A stretch of DNA of 64,000 nucleotides from Vanilla planifolia. Its lineage: Eukaryota > Streptophyta > Magnoliopsida > Asparagales > Orchidaceae. Below, one piece after another: positions 27,701 to 36,730 of this stretch. The notes under the pieces are model-generated. The model saw nothing but the letters and a program-made list of their open reading frames with translations. It had not been told where the DNA came from and searched no databases. Every line of letters starts with the position of its first letter. Within the stretch, counting starts at the first letter, position 1. The stretch lies in the NCBI GenBank assembly GCA_023846275.1, contig CM043874.1, positions 30,229,630 through 30,293,629 of the forward strand. Reading direction: 5' to 3'. The position numbers and the translations under genes are program-made.

Positions 27701-30700
27701 CCTCAACATAATCATCTCAAATTTCATCTCTAAATTTATCCATAATAAGGCAAATCTCAACACACATCTAGCAAATTACAAAGAGATTTGGCAAGCATTT
27801 TCAATGTATCAAGATAGATTTGTGCTCAAGGTGCTTGAACAATGAATGATAATTACTATCAAATATAAGCATCATAAGCTTGTTTTACAAAGGGGGGTGC
27901 AACATCATTCTTCAACATAATTAGCACTATCAGCATGCTATCAAAAGCACATTCAAAAACTATCCACAATGGCTAACTAAAAATTTTCTATAAAACATTT
28001 TATAAGTTCTTTTATATATTGATAAAAGCACAATAGCTTTTATTGCATATCACTAGTAACTCACTATTAGATACTAAGCAAGGAAAACATGCATGAAGGG
28101 ACAAAAAAACTAGTCACCATAATTAAAGTATGATATATCAAGGTTGATGATCAAAAACTACTAGTCAAATAATGATTATGATATTGAACCACGAGCACAA
28201 ATTTTTTCTATAAACTTTTTAATATAGATTTTGAGAGAATGATATTGATTTGAATAAAATACAAAATAAATTTCTCTTATTGATGAATCGATATAATGAA
28301 ATTGGTGGAATCTTTGAAGAACATAAACTCTACAAAACAGTGAGCTTATATATCATTCTTATAAATGAATGAAATTGTATGCGAAAAAAATGTCTCTTTT
28401 CTTACCTATTTATTTTGGAAACTAAAAAACATTGAATAAGTGAAAGAGAAGTACTTTGATATTATTTTACAAGAACGAAAAGGTATCTAAATATGTTCTA
28501 ATCACAAAGGAATTAAATCGAAAAACGATATTTTAAAGCTTTAGGAATGATTGAACATAAATGATAGCATAAGGACAAATATATTCCAGATAAATTTGAC
28601 TTACTAATTCAAAAAGGACACTCCAAAGAAGTATTTTAGAACATCTAAAAAGAAGGTTGGCATTAAATACTTTGAAATTATTAAAGACATATAATGGAGT
28701 AATAATATTTGTATATATTCAAGAATATTTGTATATATTCAAGGCTCCATTTTAAACCCTAATCTCTCTACATTAGTTATGGATGTCCATGGTGATCAAA
28801 CTAAAACTAACATGTCATAATGTATGCCTTTTGCCAATAAAATTGTATTATAATAAGACTACGAATGAAACTAAAATAAAAGTGCAGTCTAGGGTTTCAA
28901 ATTAATTGATCTAAAATTATTAAATGGAGTGCAAGTTTAGCTAGACTAAAAGTATAAATGACTTGGAAAAAACTATTTAAAATCATAATATTGAAGAAAG
29001 AGTTTGCATTAGCAAGGATCTATACTCTAAAATGATAGCAAAATTAACAAGTATGCAATAGGAAGGATCCAAGCAAATACAATAAAACAGAGTGCCTCTA
29101 GAGTGTTTGTGGAAAGAATATCCCCACAAAATTAATGTTAACTTCTATAAAACACTGAAAGAACAAACATATGTTAATGAATGTTATCCTATAAAGTATA
29201 ATATTAATATCCAAATAAAATGAATATATTGCAAAGATAAGAATAGTGAGATGGACAAATAACTATTTTTCAAACAATAAATTCACAAAAGAGTAGAGTT
29301 AACAATTATAACCAAAGCATGAAACTAGCTTAAGAAGTGACTAAACTCAAAATGAATTCATTTTTTGAAGTCGACTAATCAATTCAAATTCTACACTCAA
29401 ATTACTTTTTGCCAAGTTCAAGCCAACCTTCGCTAGTTTATTTTATTTTTCAAGTGAGCCCATATTAATAGTAAAAAGAAATAATATGCTATCATTTTTG
29501 AAAAACAAAGTACCTCTAGAGTGTTTGTGAAGAGAATATCCTCTCAAGATTAATGTTACTTTATAAAACAATACCGAAAGCAAAAACATAATATGTTAAT
29601 GAATGTTATCCTATAAAGTATAATATTAATATCCAAATAAAATGAATATTGCAAAGACAAGAATAGTAAGATGGATAAATAACTATTTTTCAAACAATAA
29701 ATTCACAAGGTTAATAATTATAACCGAAGCATGAAACTAGCTTAAGAATTGACTAAACTCAAAACGAATTCATTTTTTCAAGTCAACTCTTCAATTCAAA
29801 TTCTAAAATCAAATATATTTTGCTAAGTTCAAGCTAAAATTTGCTCGTTTATTTTATTTTTCAAGTTATCCCAAATTAATAGTAAAAAGAAATAATCTGC
29901 TATCAGTTTTTAAAACATATAGCAAACAAGCTAGTAGATATCTCATATTTCCTACAAAAGGATTAAAGATTGATCCCCACTTCTAGAAAACTCTTAAAAA
30001 CCTTTTAGGCCATATTGGTAAGCAACTTGAGATTTAATTGTGTTAGCTCAAGCTCAAAAATGAGGTGCATAAGCAAATTTAGTCAACAGAAAAAAAAAAT
30101 CAAGGGTCAAGCTTCAAGGGCTCTTAAGTCAAGCTAACTCAACTCAAAATTATTTCAAGCTTGATTTGAGTTCAAACTGAGCATAACTCAAATTTTTAGT
30201 TCAAGTTGAATTGGGCTCACTCAAACTCAACCTGAATGACAACCTTAATTGAGGATACACTTAAAAAGAGTTAGCTTGAATGATTAGTTAATATTACATA
30301 GACCAACTAATGTTCTTACTATGTTAGGTAGGTTACTAAAACTTGTTCTATGAATAAGGGAAGAGAAAGATAAAAAAGACATGATAAAAGATTATTAAAA
30401 AAAATGTAAATTCTTTGACCTCACGAAAGAGGTATTAATGGATGGTGCAACAAGGTAGATGCTGCATAGCAAATGTGAAAGAGGAAGAGTACAAAAATTT
30501 AGGTAACTATAAAGAAAGTATGGTTTGCTCTATCTTATATGTTCTTACCACTAAATTATACAATAATCCAATAAAAAAAACTACTCTTATAATTTGAAGT
30601 GACCAAATTTGACATAAAAAAGATAAACATAATAAAGAAAAAACTGTTCAAAGATAAGGTGGGTGGTGCATAGTAGTCAACTAGGATTGGACTTGTGTAA

Positions 30701-33700
30701 TGGAAGGGCCTAATTAAGTTTGGGTCTGGTCAAATTGACCGAAAGCATCAAAACCCTTGGCCCAAGTCCATCAATGTGAGTTAAAAAGAATTCGTAAAGT
30801 AAAATTATCACAAAATGCAGACCACATAAGGAGTACAATAGCCAAGCTTGATCACTCTTACACTTGTTTGAAAAAACCAAGTCATGCGTATTAAAGACCA
30901 GCTTAAAGCAAATCAATGACTATGTTAGCTTGGTGCTCAAACCAAAGTCCAACACTAGATTTACTTATGTGGAAATATTTGACTTCAAGAACACTCAAAT
31001 CTGCAAAAACAAAATAAGTTTTCTTAAACCCACTTCTAATTAACAGCTGTACAACATCAAGCCTCTCATTTACACTTCTTTCAGCATGCATTTTCCCCTC
31101 GTGAACTTTGCTAGGAATAATGTTCCTAGTTGTAGTCCATATTTTCCTCTATTTTCTCTTGCGTAACAATGAGAAGCGAATTTTTAATGGCATTTTCGAT
31201 ACCATTTAATGCATCTACCATTCCCTTATGGTATGTTTCAATATTATAGCATACATTAAGAAGATAAACTTTCATTTTTAAGCTAAGCATAAAACTTTAA
31301 TTAAGATGCATGCGTTTACAATCACTGGTATCATGATAAACATTAGTTTGTTACAACATACAAGAAATGTGCAAGCAATTAGTCAATAACTACGAAAATA
31401 ATAGCTTAAAATCATGAATTTTATCAAGCACTTTTGCATTTAACTCTACTTCTGGAAATTCAACAATAAACAACAAGCAACAACTAAAAAGCAATGCAGT
31501 GAATACAAAGCAAAGATCAATTAGTTAATAACAGCTAAGCACAATAGACAAGGAAATGGCATACCTGATGCTTGTCTGGCCACCTGAGTTCAAAAATAAA
31601 AATTCAGATGAAGAAACAAACCACTACTTCAACTTATATGAACAATAAAGCCATTGTAAAACAGGATATCAAAAAACCACTAGTAAAATGTACAGGTTCC
31701 ATGTATTTTATGCTTGCAAGAGGAAAGAAACCATTTTACGTAAGTATATCCATGATATCTTGGATATTAATGAAAACAATATTGAGCATTTTAGGGGCAT
31801 AAAAAAAGAATCTAAGCAGTAGATTTTCACATATGCAAAAACATCACTCCATCTTACTTTTAGCTACCAAAGAAGCAAAGACAATATTGTCTAGTTAATC
31901 TGGACTAGATCAGTACAAGATTAGTTAAATGAAACCCAATTGACCTTCAACCTGGTGGGTTAAGCTGGTTTTGGAGTAACACTGAGTCAGATCGCTTAAT
32001 GAAAACAAAAACCAGTGCTTCAGCCATGATTTGAGTTCCAAACAAGAAAATCAAGAAATTGGTTCCGGATGATCCTAGATTATTTGGCCTCCTGATCCTC
32101 TTAAACCGTTAGGATTAAGAACGCTTAAGAAGATTCAAAACTCCATAGTATAAAGTTAAAGAACTTCAAGGAACATTCATGAATTGAGTTTTCAGTTTTC
32201 ATGAAGATAAAATTCGTTCCAAGGCCAGGCCTATTTAAATAAATATAACTCAAAAACAGATTTTTAACTCATTGATTAAAACTACTTAAAGGAAAGGTCA
32301 TTTACTTTGAAACTACCATTGTAAAGGAAAGGTCAAATTATTAATTATACGCCATTTAGCAAACTTCTCCTGCAGATTATATATCGTATTCCCAATAATA
32401 ATATATTAGACATATTCCATGGTCTAGAATTTGCACCACCAAAATGATATTTTTAGCAAATCCAAATAAAAGAAGAGTACAGTAATTAAACAGCCAAAAT
32501 TTTTCCATTTTGACACATTGAGTAAAATGTTATGATCTTCAGATTATAAAATGCAAATTCTGAATTTCATAAAGTGGTGAATGGAATATTGAATCCTTAA
32601 TACTTCTATAATTATTGAGAATACCAAGATGCTTAGAAAAATGCTCTAAATGTTCAGAATTATCAATTCAAGCATTCTTGCTAGACCACTTTTGGGGACA
32701 CAGCTTTTTCAACTTCTGACATCGTTTTACAAGTTATCGTGGCTAAAGCATGGAGCTAAAATTAAAATTTTCCTACATAAGTGAGAGCAAAGATACTTAT
32801 ATTATTAAACAAAAGAAAGATTTAAATGTGATTATGAAACTCTATGTCCTAGTCAAAGTAGCAAGGATTACCAAGCGGAAATATTAGAAACAGAGCACCA
32901 AGCTCCCACATGCTCTCATTAACAGTGGCCAAAATTTGATGCTTAATTATGAAATTCAAAGGGTTCTCTAAAACAACAAAAAAAATGGGAGCATTAATCT
33001 GATCTGAAGCACGTAAAAATCAAGAGAGAAGAGATATCCTAAAAATGCAGAGGTGGTGTAACAAGAAATTGAGTTATTTGGAAGCAAATTGAAAAATTCC
33101 ATTCCCTGGTGCATTGAGCTGTTATTCTGACCCAGAAGGACCAGCAATGAATGATCTTTAAACTCCTTCAATTCAAATGGTTGAAGAACAATCAACTATT
33201 GATATCGATGCCAGTGAAGGGCTACAAACCCTGAAAATATCTTCTCGGATTTTACCATTAAGTCACATCATAAAGTATGGAAGGACCATGGTAATGGTTA
33301 AATTCCATTGTGATGCCATGGCAAGTATTATCATCGCCAATGCAGGTTGAGAGTCACCATTGATAGCAATAGTTTCAAAAAAAAAAAAAAAATTTGACAC
33401 AAAATTGAGACAATATTTATTGTGAAAACTACATTAAGATGAGAAAAAAAAAAACACATTGGTGATGTGCCAAATAATACTCCACCAGCATGCTAGTATT
33501 GTTACAGTTATATTTTCAGAGAAAAGTAGATTAATAATTGTTGAAATAGACTATTAACCCTAAGAAAAGAAAGAATATGAATTGAGAATGCTGTTAGCAG
33601 AGTAGGGAATAGTAGTTGCAACCAAAATCCATAATCCTTCTACAAGCATTCAGCTTCATTTTCACGGGAAAAACTAGCCTAATAAAAATAAAAAATAAAC

Positions 33701-35004
33701 GCAATCACAGCATAACACATATAAAATCAAATAAATAAGCCAATAGCTGATTTCTTTTTACAATAGCCTAGTACGTATGAGCCAAATAAAAATACATGTC
33801 ATTCGTTGATCGCATGCTTTTACCTATTTTTGAAGTGTTAATAGGCAATCATAGCTATATATAGTGGTCGAATTCTTGAGTATATGATTATTACCTTTTG
33901 TTGATACTCTTATATCCTGAAAGATATCATTAGACAAAAAAAACATGGTACACATGCACCAATTATAATGCCAATACTGTTAGTAACCATAAAACAATTG
34001 TTAACTTAATTAACACGTATATTACAAAACAGATCATATCACACAATATGATTAGATCATAATCACATCAGAATGTATTGCAGTTCAACACAACTGTAAC
34101 AAAGCATTAGGACCCAAAGGGGATAACCTTCATAGCATAAGCAACTTTTAGGGCATGTTGGAGACTTGATTCTAGGTTAGTACTTCCACAAAAATGGGCA
34201 AAATATCATCAGGAAGAACAATCCCACCATGTATTCAGGTTCTTGTAATGAACTACACTACAAATTTTAGGAATTCTGGATCCGTATAAATGCTTTAAAT
34301 CATCAACATCCGGCTTAGAGGACCTTACATTTGTCCTTGTCGTATAGGACTTCCACGAGATTACAATTTTAAAAACGGTTGTTCATTCATGTACGTTTAA
34401 GCAAGAATATGGGGGTACTCAACAAGAAGTTCCACAGAAGACAACGTCACTCAACTTGAAAGATCATACGGCAAAAAAGTAAAAAAGTAAGAGTTGATAT
34501 GCATTTGGACGCCAATGTATTTGTTCATGGGACAGAATGCAGGAAAATGTTTTCGCACATTTATACGAGAACGCAAAACAGAAACTCCAAGCAAATGGAA
34601 GAAATGGAGATCAATAGAAAAAACAAATGCCGTACCCAGATCCCAGACTTGCAGCTTTATATTGTTGTATTGCACGGTTTCTACGTTGAACCCAATCGCT
34701 GATAAGTACACCAAAAATTAGCAGATATAAGAAAACAGCGCAAGCAGCAGCCATGAAATGCGAATGATAGTCTACTAAAAGGCCAAACTCACTAGGAATC
34801 GTAGAGACGACCTCCCCCATATGAAGCCGATCTGTGAATTTCAAGAACATTAATTACGGAAATATACCGGAGAAATTAAAAGCATGGAAAAGGTGAGTTA
34901 CAGAGGATTGTAGTTTTCCCAGCATTGTCAAGGCCTAGCACCAGGATCCGAGCCTCTCGGTTGCCGAACACAGAGGAGAGCATCCGCGTAAACAAGATGC
35001 CCAT
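6704..35004 (-). CDS. ARL1: ADP-ribosylation factor-like protein 1 (ARL1), whole gene, eight coding exons
   Basis: Joining eight minus-strand exons (540 bp) gives a 179-residue Arf-family GTPase; plant ARL1 proteins are usually about 182. The motifs are all present in order. They are Gly2 for N-myristoylation, the P-loop GLDNAGKT at residues 24-31, switch 1 Thr48, switch 2 DLGGQ at 67-71, the guanine-specificity motif NKQD at 126-129 and SAIKG at 159-163. The stretch [12 protein letters not shown] (75-86) matches ARL1 rather than ARF1. ARL1 in its GTP form sits on the trans-Golgi network and recruits GRIP-domain golgins. Every junction is GT-AG and keeps the frame. The start ATG has A at -3 and G at +4. 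The reading ends LSNTLKA, about three residues earlier than usual. The 28.3-kb span is due to transposon-filled introns. No frameshift or stop is seen, so the gene appears functional. Confidence 0.96.
6857..6987 (-). CDS. ARL1: ARL1 exon 7 (residues 129-172)
   Basis: A 131-nt exon starting with Asp129 of NKQD and encoding [20 protein letters not shown], then KNRQW and the SAIKGEG loop, ending in the Trp172 codon. The acceptor has a good pyrimidine tract ending TTGCAG, and the donor is GTAAAA. Reading through the donor would give a stop at once, so splicing to exon 8 is required for the conserved tail. Confidence 0.95.
6988..10369. other. ARL1 intron 6, 3' part: unassigned sequence
   Basis: This part of the intron is less AT-rich than average but I recognise no protein domain in it. 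If the LTR at 10370-10837 belongs to a minus-strand element, the first bases below its primer-binding site would be that element's internal region. An 11-nt run of G lies at 8133-8143. Overlapping open frames on opposite strands at about 9979-10347 match nothing I know. Confidence 0.4.
10352..10363 (-). other. Primer-binding-site-like sequence (tRNA-iMet type)
   Basis: On the minus strand the sequence reads TGATATCAAAGC, a two-base variant of TGGTATCAGAGC, the usual initiator-Met primer-binding site of plant LTR retrotransposons. It lies just beyond the CA end of the LTR at 10370, the expected distance. Confidence 0.6.
10370..10837 (-). mobile_element. 468-bp LTR, minus orientation
   Basis: On the minus strand it starts TGTAGGATATTGC and ends in CA. 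Upstream lies a purine-rich tract (ACAATGGGAGTTAA) typical of a polypurine tract. Downstream lies a primer-binding site. A TATATATAAG box occurs at 10727-10736 in the same orientation. Having PPT and PBS on the two sides of one LTR means it borders internal sequence on both flanks, as in tandem elements sharing an LTR. I could not find a second copy in the window. Confidence 0.6.
10838..12480. other. Intron 6 segment between two LTR elements, possible internal region
   Basis: This lies upstream, in minus sense, of the 468-bp LTR and its polypurine tract, so it may be internal sequence of that element. Translation of both strands gives broken frames without a recognisable gag, protease, integrase or reverse transcriptase. 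That would fit a non-coding (LARD or TRIM-like) element or heavy decay. Confidence 0.35.
12481..12814 (-). repeat. 3' LTR of the intron-6 copia element
   Basis: About 334 bp, read on the minus strand from TGTTGG to CTACCA. It aligns along its length to 16177-16497 with many substitutions and small gaps, including a shared core around TTTATTATTTGG. The heavy divergence indicates an old insertion. Confidence 0.75.
12961..12973. repeat. CT dinucleotide microsatellite
   Basis: Six and a half perfect CT units, within the copia element internal sequence close to its 3' LTR. Confidence 0.8.
16177..16497 (-). repeat. 5' LTR of the intron-6 copia element
   Basis: About 321 bp, the partner of the copy at 12481-12814. 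It contains a TA dinucleotide run at about 16252-16269 that the other LTR lacks. The sequence after its CTACCA end does not look like an initiator-Met primer-binding site, so the site has decayed or another tRNA was used. Confidence 0.7.
16498..16680. mobile_element. Possible MITE fragment
   Basis: A compositionally distinct island, less AT-rich than its flanks, with several GTTAAC words. On the minus strand one end reads GGGCTGTTTGGCAGG, reminiscent of plant DNA-transposon termini. A matching inverted terminus at the other end is not convincing, so this is only a suggestion. Confidence 0.25.
16680..17600. other. Intron 6 sequence, no feature recognised
   Basis: AT-rich DNA between the possible MITE and the LINE. 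The open frames at 16747-16986 (plus) and 17314-17613 (minus) show no family similarity I recognise. Confidence 0.4.
17600..19126 (+). mobile_element. RTE-type LINE remnant, copy A
   Basis: The plus strand carries a non-LTR retrotransposon reverse transcriptase broken by stops and frameshifts. Recognisable pieces in order are MIKHRL.YDTNIS with N.FNFIPR (about 17.90 kb), [11 protein letters not shown] (about 18.04 kb), HQGC then [10 protein letters not shown] (about 18.2 kb), the FYAMKY region (about 18.68 kb) and a C-terminal RGRQKD (about 18.95 kb). The order and wording fit plant RTE-clade LINEs. It lies antisense to ARL1 inside intron 6. It cannot encode an active enzyme. Confidence 0.8.
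19127..20163 (+). mobile_element. RTE-type LINE remnant, copy B (tandem duplicate)
   Basis: This repeats copy A from its [10 protein letters not shown] segment (matching about 18022) to the 3' end. Both copies end with the same tail, a 'TTGACAAGCACATCC'-like sequence (about 19101-19117 and 20149-20163). The copies differ at many positions, including small deletions. Because B starts where A's end stops, this is better explained by tandem duplication than by a second independent truncated insertion, though that cannot be excluded. Confidence 0.75.
20164..21574. other. Intron 6, 5' part: no feature recognised
   Basis: AT-rich intron DNA between the LINE and exon 6. I see no coding similarity or repeat structure. 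Confidence 0.45.
21575..21622 (-). CDS. ARL1: ARL1 exon 6 (residues 113-128)
   Basis: A 48-nt phase-0 exon encoding [16 protein letters not shown], which includes the first three residues of the NKQD guanine-binding motif. Acceptor is TTTATTAG and donor is GTAACT. Intron 5 before it is 762 bp and intron 6 after it is about 14.6 kb. Confidence 0.94.
22385..22496 (-). CDS. ARL1: ARL1 exon 5 (residues 75-112)
   Basis: A 112-nt exon encoding [11 protein letters not shown], then [13 protein letters not shown] and the helix KEEFHAILE. Acceptor is TTGTGCAG and donor is GTTTGC. This is the longest stretch identical or nearly identical to ARL1 proteins and was the first clue to the gene. Confidence 0.96.
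22497..24429. other. ARL1 intron 4, 3' part: nothing recognised
   Basis: AT-rich intron sequence between exon 5 and the gypsy protease remnant. Several open frames overlap the exon 5 area in other frames and are shadows of the exon. Confidence 0.45.
24430..25060 (+). mobile_element. Ty3/gypsy-like gag-protease remnant
   Basis: In ARL1 intron 4, antisense to the gene. After a 69-codon open frame (24430-24639) and one stop, the plus strand reads [21 protein letters not shown], a mutated retroviral-type aspartic protease in which the catalytic D-[ST]-G is D-K-G. It is followed by weak matches to the IT.EYIDE...C.VVPL...C region of the family. No LTR, RT or integrase is found next to it, so it is an isolated fragment. 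Confidence 0.6.
25060..28400. other. ARL1 intron 4, middle part: unassigned
   Basis: Very AT-rich sequence with no supported coding region. It contains a TA dinucleotide run of about ten units at 26591-26611. Some of the 25.1-25.6 kb sequence may be further decay of the gypsy fragment upstream. Confidence 0.4.
28620..29040 (+). mobile_element. Third LINE fragment
   Basis: A short stretch around 28.75-28.86 kb translates with frame changes to [10 protein letters not shown] and MPFANKIVL, which resembles the LFALVMD...LFADDIVL block of the LINE at 18.2 kb. The catalytic Asp pair of the FADD motif is changed to N-K here. It lies in intron 4 on the plus strand. Confidence 0.5.
29085..29502. repeat. 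418-bp tandem duplication, copy 1
   Basis: The unit starts near GTGCCTCTAGAG and runs to the start of the next unit at about 29503. It matches copy 2 over its whole length with substitutions and small indels. Confidence 0.85.
29503..29925. repeat. 418-bp tandem duplication, copy 2
   Basis: The direct repeat of 29085-29502, starting near GTACCTCTAGAG. Shared landmarks include TGTTAATGAATGTTATCC and GCATGAAACTAGC in both copies. It has no coding content I recognise. Confidence 0.85.
30000..30245. repeat. AACTCAA / CAAGCTT-rich low-complexity repeat
   Basis: Short words such as AACTCAA, TCAAGCT and their complements recur every 10-20 bases. Patches of this type are common in plant introns and retrotransposon ends. 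I do not assign it to an element. Confidence 0.45.
30246..31564. other. ARL1 intron 4, 5' part: nothing recognised
   Basis: Intron DNA between the low-complexity patch and the donor of the 19-nt exon 4. The minus-strand open frames at 30710-30916 and 30903-31091 lie in the transcribed strand but show no family similarity and lack conserved splice context. Confidence 0.4.
31565..31583 (-). CDS. ARL1: ARL1 exon 4, 19-nt microexon (switch 2)
   Basis: Only 19 nt long, between acceptor GAACTCAG and donor GTATGC. It encodes the rest of Gly69, then Gly70-Gln71-Thr-Ser-Ile and two bases of Arg75. Gln71 is the residue needed for GTP hydrolysis, so the exon cannot be skipped without losing frame and activity. 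It lies between introns of about 3.05 kb and 9.07 kb. No other place in the window supplies this peptide with splice sites. Confidence 0.9.
31584..34635. other. ARL1 intron 3, about 3.05 kb
   Basis: I find no transposon protein here. An A16 run lies at 33377-33392. The sequence is somewhat less AT-rich than the intergenic DNA to the right. Small open frames (for example 32968-33195, minus) have no similarity I can name. Confidence 0.5.
34636..34698 (-). CDS. ARL1: ARL1 exon 3 (residues 48-69)
   Basis: A 63-nt exon encoding the interswitch strand [12 protein letters not shown] to WDL. Acceptor is TTATCAG and donor is GTACGG. The exon stops one base into Gly69 of the DLGGQ motif, so switch 2 is split across introns. 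Intron 2 is 94 bp. Confidence 0.95.
34793..34831 (-). CDS. ARL1: ARL1 exon 2 (residues 35-48, 39 nt)
   Basis: A 39-nt exon following acceptor TTCACAG and ending at donor GTGAGT. It encodes [13 protein letters not shown] plus the first base of Thr48, the switch 1 threonine that coordinates magnesium in the GTP form. Intron 1 is only 70 bp. Confidence 0.93.
34902..35004 (-). CDS. ARL1: ARL1 exon 1 (residues 1-34)
   Basis: This exon encodes the myristoylatable N-terminus beginning MGILFTRM and the P-loop GLDNAGKTT that binds nucleotide phosphates and magnesium. It ends after the first base of the Tyr35 codon at donor GTAACT. Base composition is clearly less AT-rich than the intron DNA. Confidence 0.96.
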
Positions 35005-35400
35005 GTTAGTGGTTGTGAATCAGATCCTTGGCTCGGAATTTCACTGCCGCTTCAGGATTTGAACAGTCGAACACTATCCCCTGAGGGAAGAACGCCACCA
35101 ATGATTGACAGAATGTAAGAAGATATCCTAGAGGACCAGACCGTGGATGAACACAAAACAGAGCGAGAAGAGAGTGTTCGAAAGCAGAACCTATTCCCTT
35201 TCCTTCGATTCTTCAAATTGAAGGATTCGGTGCTTGATGAGCTGTATGCCACGCCGCTATCGTGCTCACATGGAGTTTTCGCAACGAATAGAAATTGCTG
35301 TTTCCATCGAACAACGCCCTTCGCCTTCCCCAGTGGAATCTGCGTGCCGGGTAGGCTCTGATTCACCAAGCAAATGAAGGTTGATTTGCAAACAGCGTTT
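35005..35400 (-). promoter_or_regulatory. ARL1: ARL1 5' leader and probable core promoter region
   Basis: Composition changes sharply here: this roughly 400-bp block next to the ATG has clearly more G and C and more CpG than the DNA to its right. This is typical of the 5' end of a constitutively expressed plant gene. I could not fix a TATA box or transcription start. The block probably contains the 5' UTR and perhaps a leader intron. Confidence 0.5.
35052..35369 (-). other. 105-codon open frame in the ARL1 leader (candidate uORF)
   Basis: A minus-strand frame starting at 35369 and stopping at 35052, 47 bases before the ARL1 ATG. It is out of frame with ARL1 and serine-rich, with no family similarity I recognise. 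If the transcript starts upstream of 35369 it would act as an upstream ORF. If transcription starts inside it, it is meaningless. A 72-codon frame on the other strand (35143-35361) overlaps it and is likely a shadow. Confidence 0.25.
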
Positions 35401-36195
35401 CAAAATCACCTTTTAAAATTTAGATAAATAATCTTGATCATAATTTTGTTTTCAAACAGATAAAATTAAAAAAACTCTTTTTATTTTTTTTTTTTTCAAA
35501 TAAACTTTCTCAACTCATAATTTATTTATAAATAGTCTGATTAAATATAAAAAGTTGATTTTTCAAAGTTGAAAAAAATACTTTTTAAGAAAGGATATTA
35601 TATTCATATTTAAATATTAGATGGTATTTAATGTGAGATTAAAGTTTGTCATATAAGTGAATATGATAATTTAGAATTTCTCAAATTCAAGAAAACTATT
35701 TTCATATTTTTATTCTTGCATAAGATATTTTGTTTTGAAGGCATTATGTTATTACAATGTCAGAACAATAATCAATCAAAAATTCAATATTGCATGTGTA
35801 ATTCAAAGTTAGAATGAAATGTACGAGGTTTGGAAGAATGTAAAAGCCAATTAAGATCTCATAGTTCTATCATGACAAAATCATTTAGACTTAGTAATTG
35901 ACATAAGAGCTTTATTTTATGACATAAAAGTTTTCTTGTTAATGGATATGAGTTAAATCATATATTAATATGACATTTAAAACAAAATTATTAAGATTAA
36001 ACTCCAACATAGATTAATGATTGCAACTATCATGTTACATTTGCTCTATCAAAACATAGGTAATGTTAATAGCTATGGCATTCTTAATCACATATTTAGA
36101 TTATTATGAAACTTTTTATCTCAAGCTTGTAAATTTTAAAATCAATGCTCTTATAATATAAATTATTTTTAACCATGGATGGAAAAATGACCTAA
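35400..36195. other. AT-rich sequence upstream of ARL1, nothing recognised
   Basis: Composition drops back to very AT-rich directly beyond the ARL1 leader. No gene or element edge is visible. Confidence 0.45.
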
Positions 36196-36560
36196 GTTGA
36201 GGTATGATTCTAATTTGAAATGTTGGCCTAAGACCAAATTTTTGGATTTGGTGTGGAAATATGGATCAAGCTTGGAATTGTGTATGTTGCGTGAATATGT
36301 CTCATATCAAGGATTAAACCTATTAGAGAATTTTGCCCACTTAGTGGATATAATTTGTTGTAGGAATATGACCCATCTTGTAAATCATATTTCTCTTAGA
36401 AATTTGACCAATTTGATGCATAAATTTAATGTGAAATATGACCCACATCAGAATATGATTCTATTTTAAAAATTTTTAAGCAAAAAATTTGTCTCATATA
36501 AGAATTTGACCCACTCTAATTTTTTTTATTTGATTTAAGAAGCCATAAGCAAATATTTTG
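36196..36560. repeat. Degenerate repeat with recurrent AATATGACCCA words
   Basis: Variants of GAATATGACCCA and AATTTGACCCA recur at irregular 30-60 bp spacing, probably an eroded minisatellite. A 90-codon plus-strand frame (36197-36469) runs through it, but its sequence simply reflects the repeat. Confidence 0.4.
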
Positions 36561-36730
36561 AGTATAGCATGGGAATTTAACTCATGCTACCATGTGTTTT
36601 GTTTGAAAAATGGCACATGACAAGAAATGTTTGTTTTAAGAATTTGATTCAAATTGGGATTTATGTTTAGTGTTGAAATATGATTCATGTAAGTTGGTAT
36701 GGGGAAACAATACATTTCTTGAGATTTTGA

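Noticed and set aside
34451-34850. Several 67-87 codon frames on both strands
   Set aside because: They overlap ARL1 exons 2 and 3 and run into introns. The conserved exon peptides with GT-AG junctions explain the signal.
36197-36469. 90-codon plus-strand frame as a gene
   Set aside because: The frame runs through a degenerate repeat and its peptide has no relatives I recognise.
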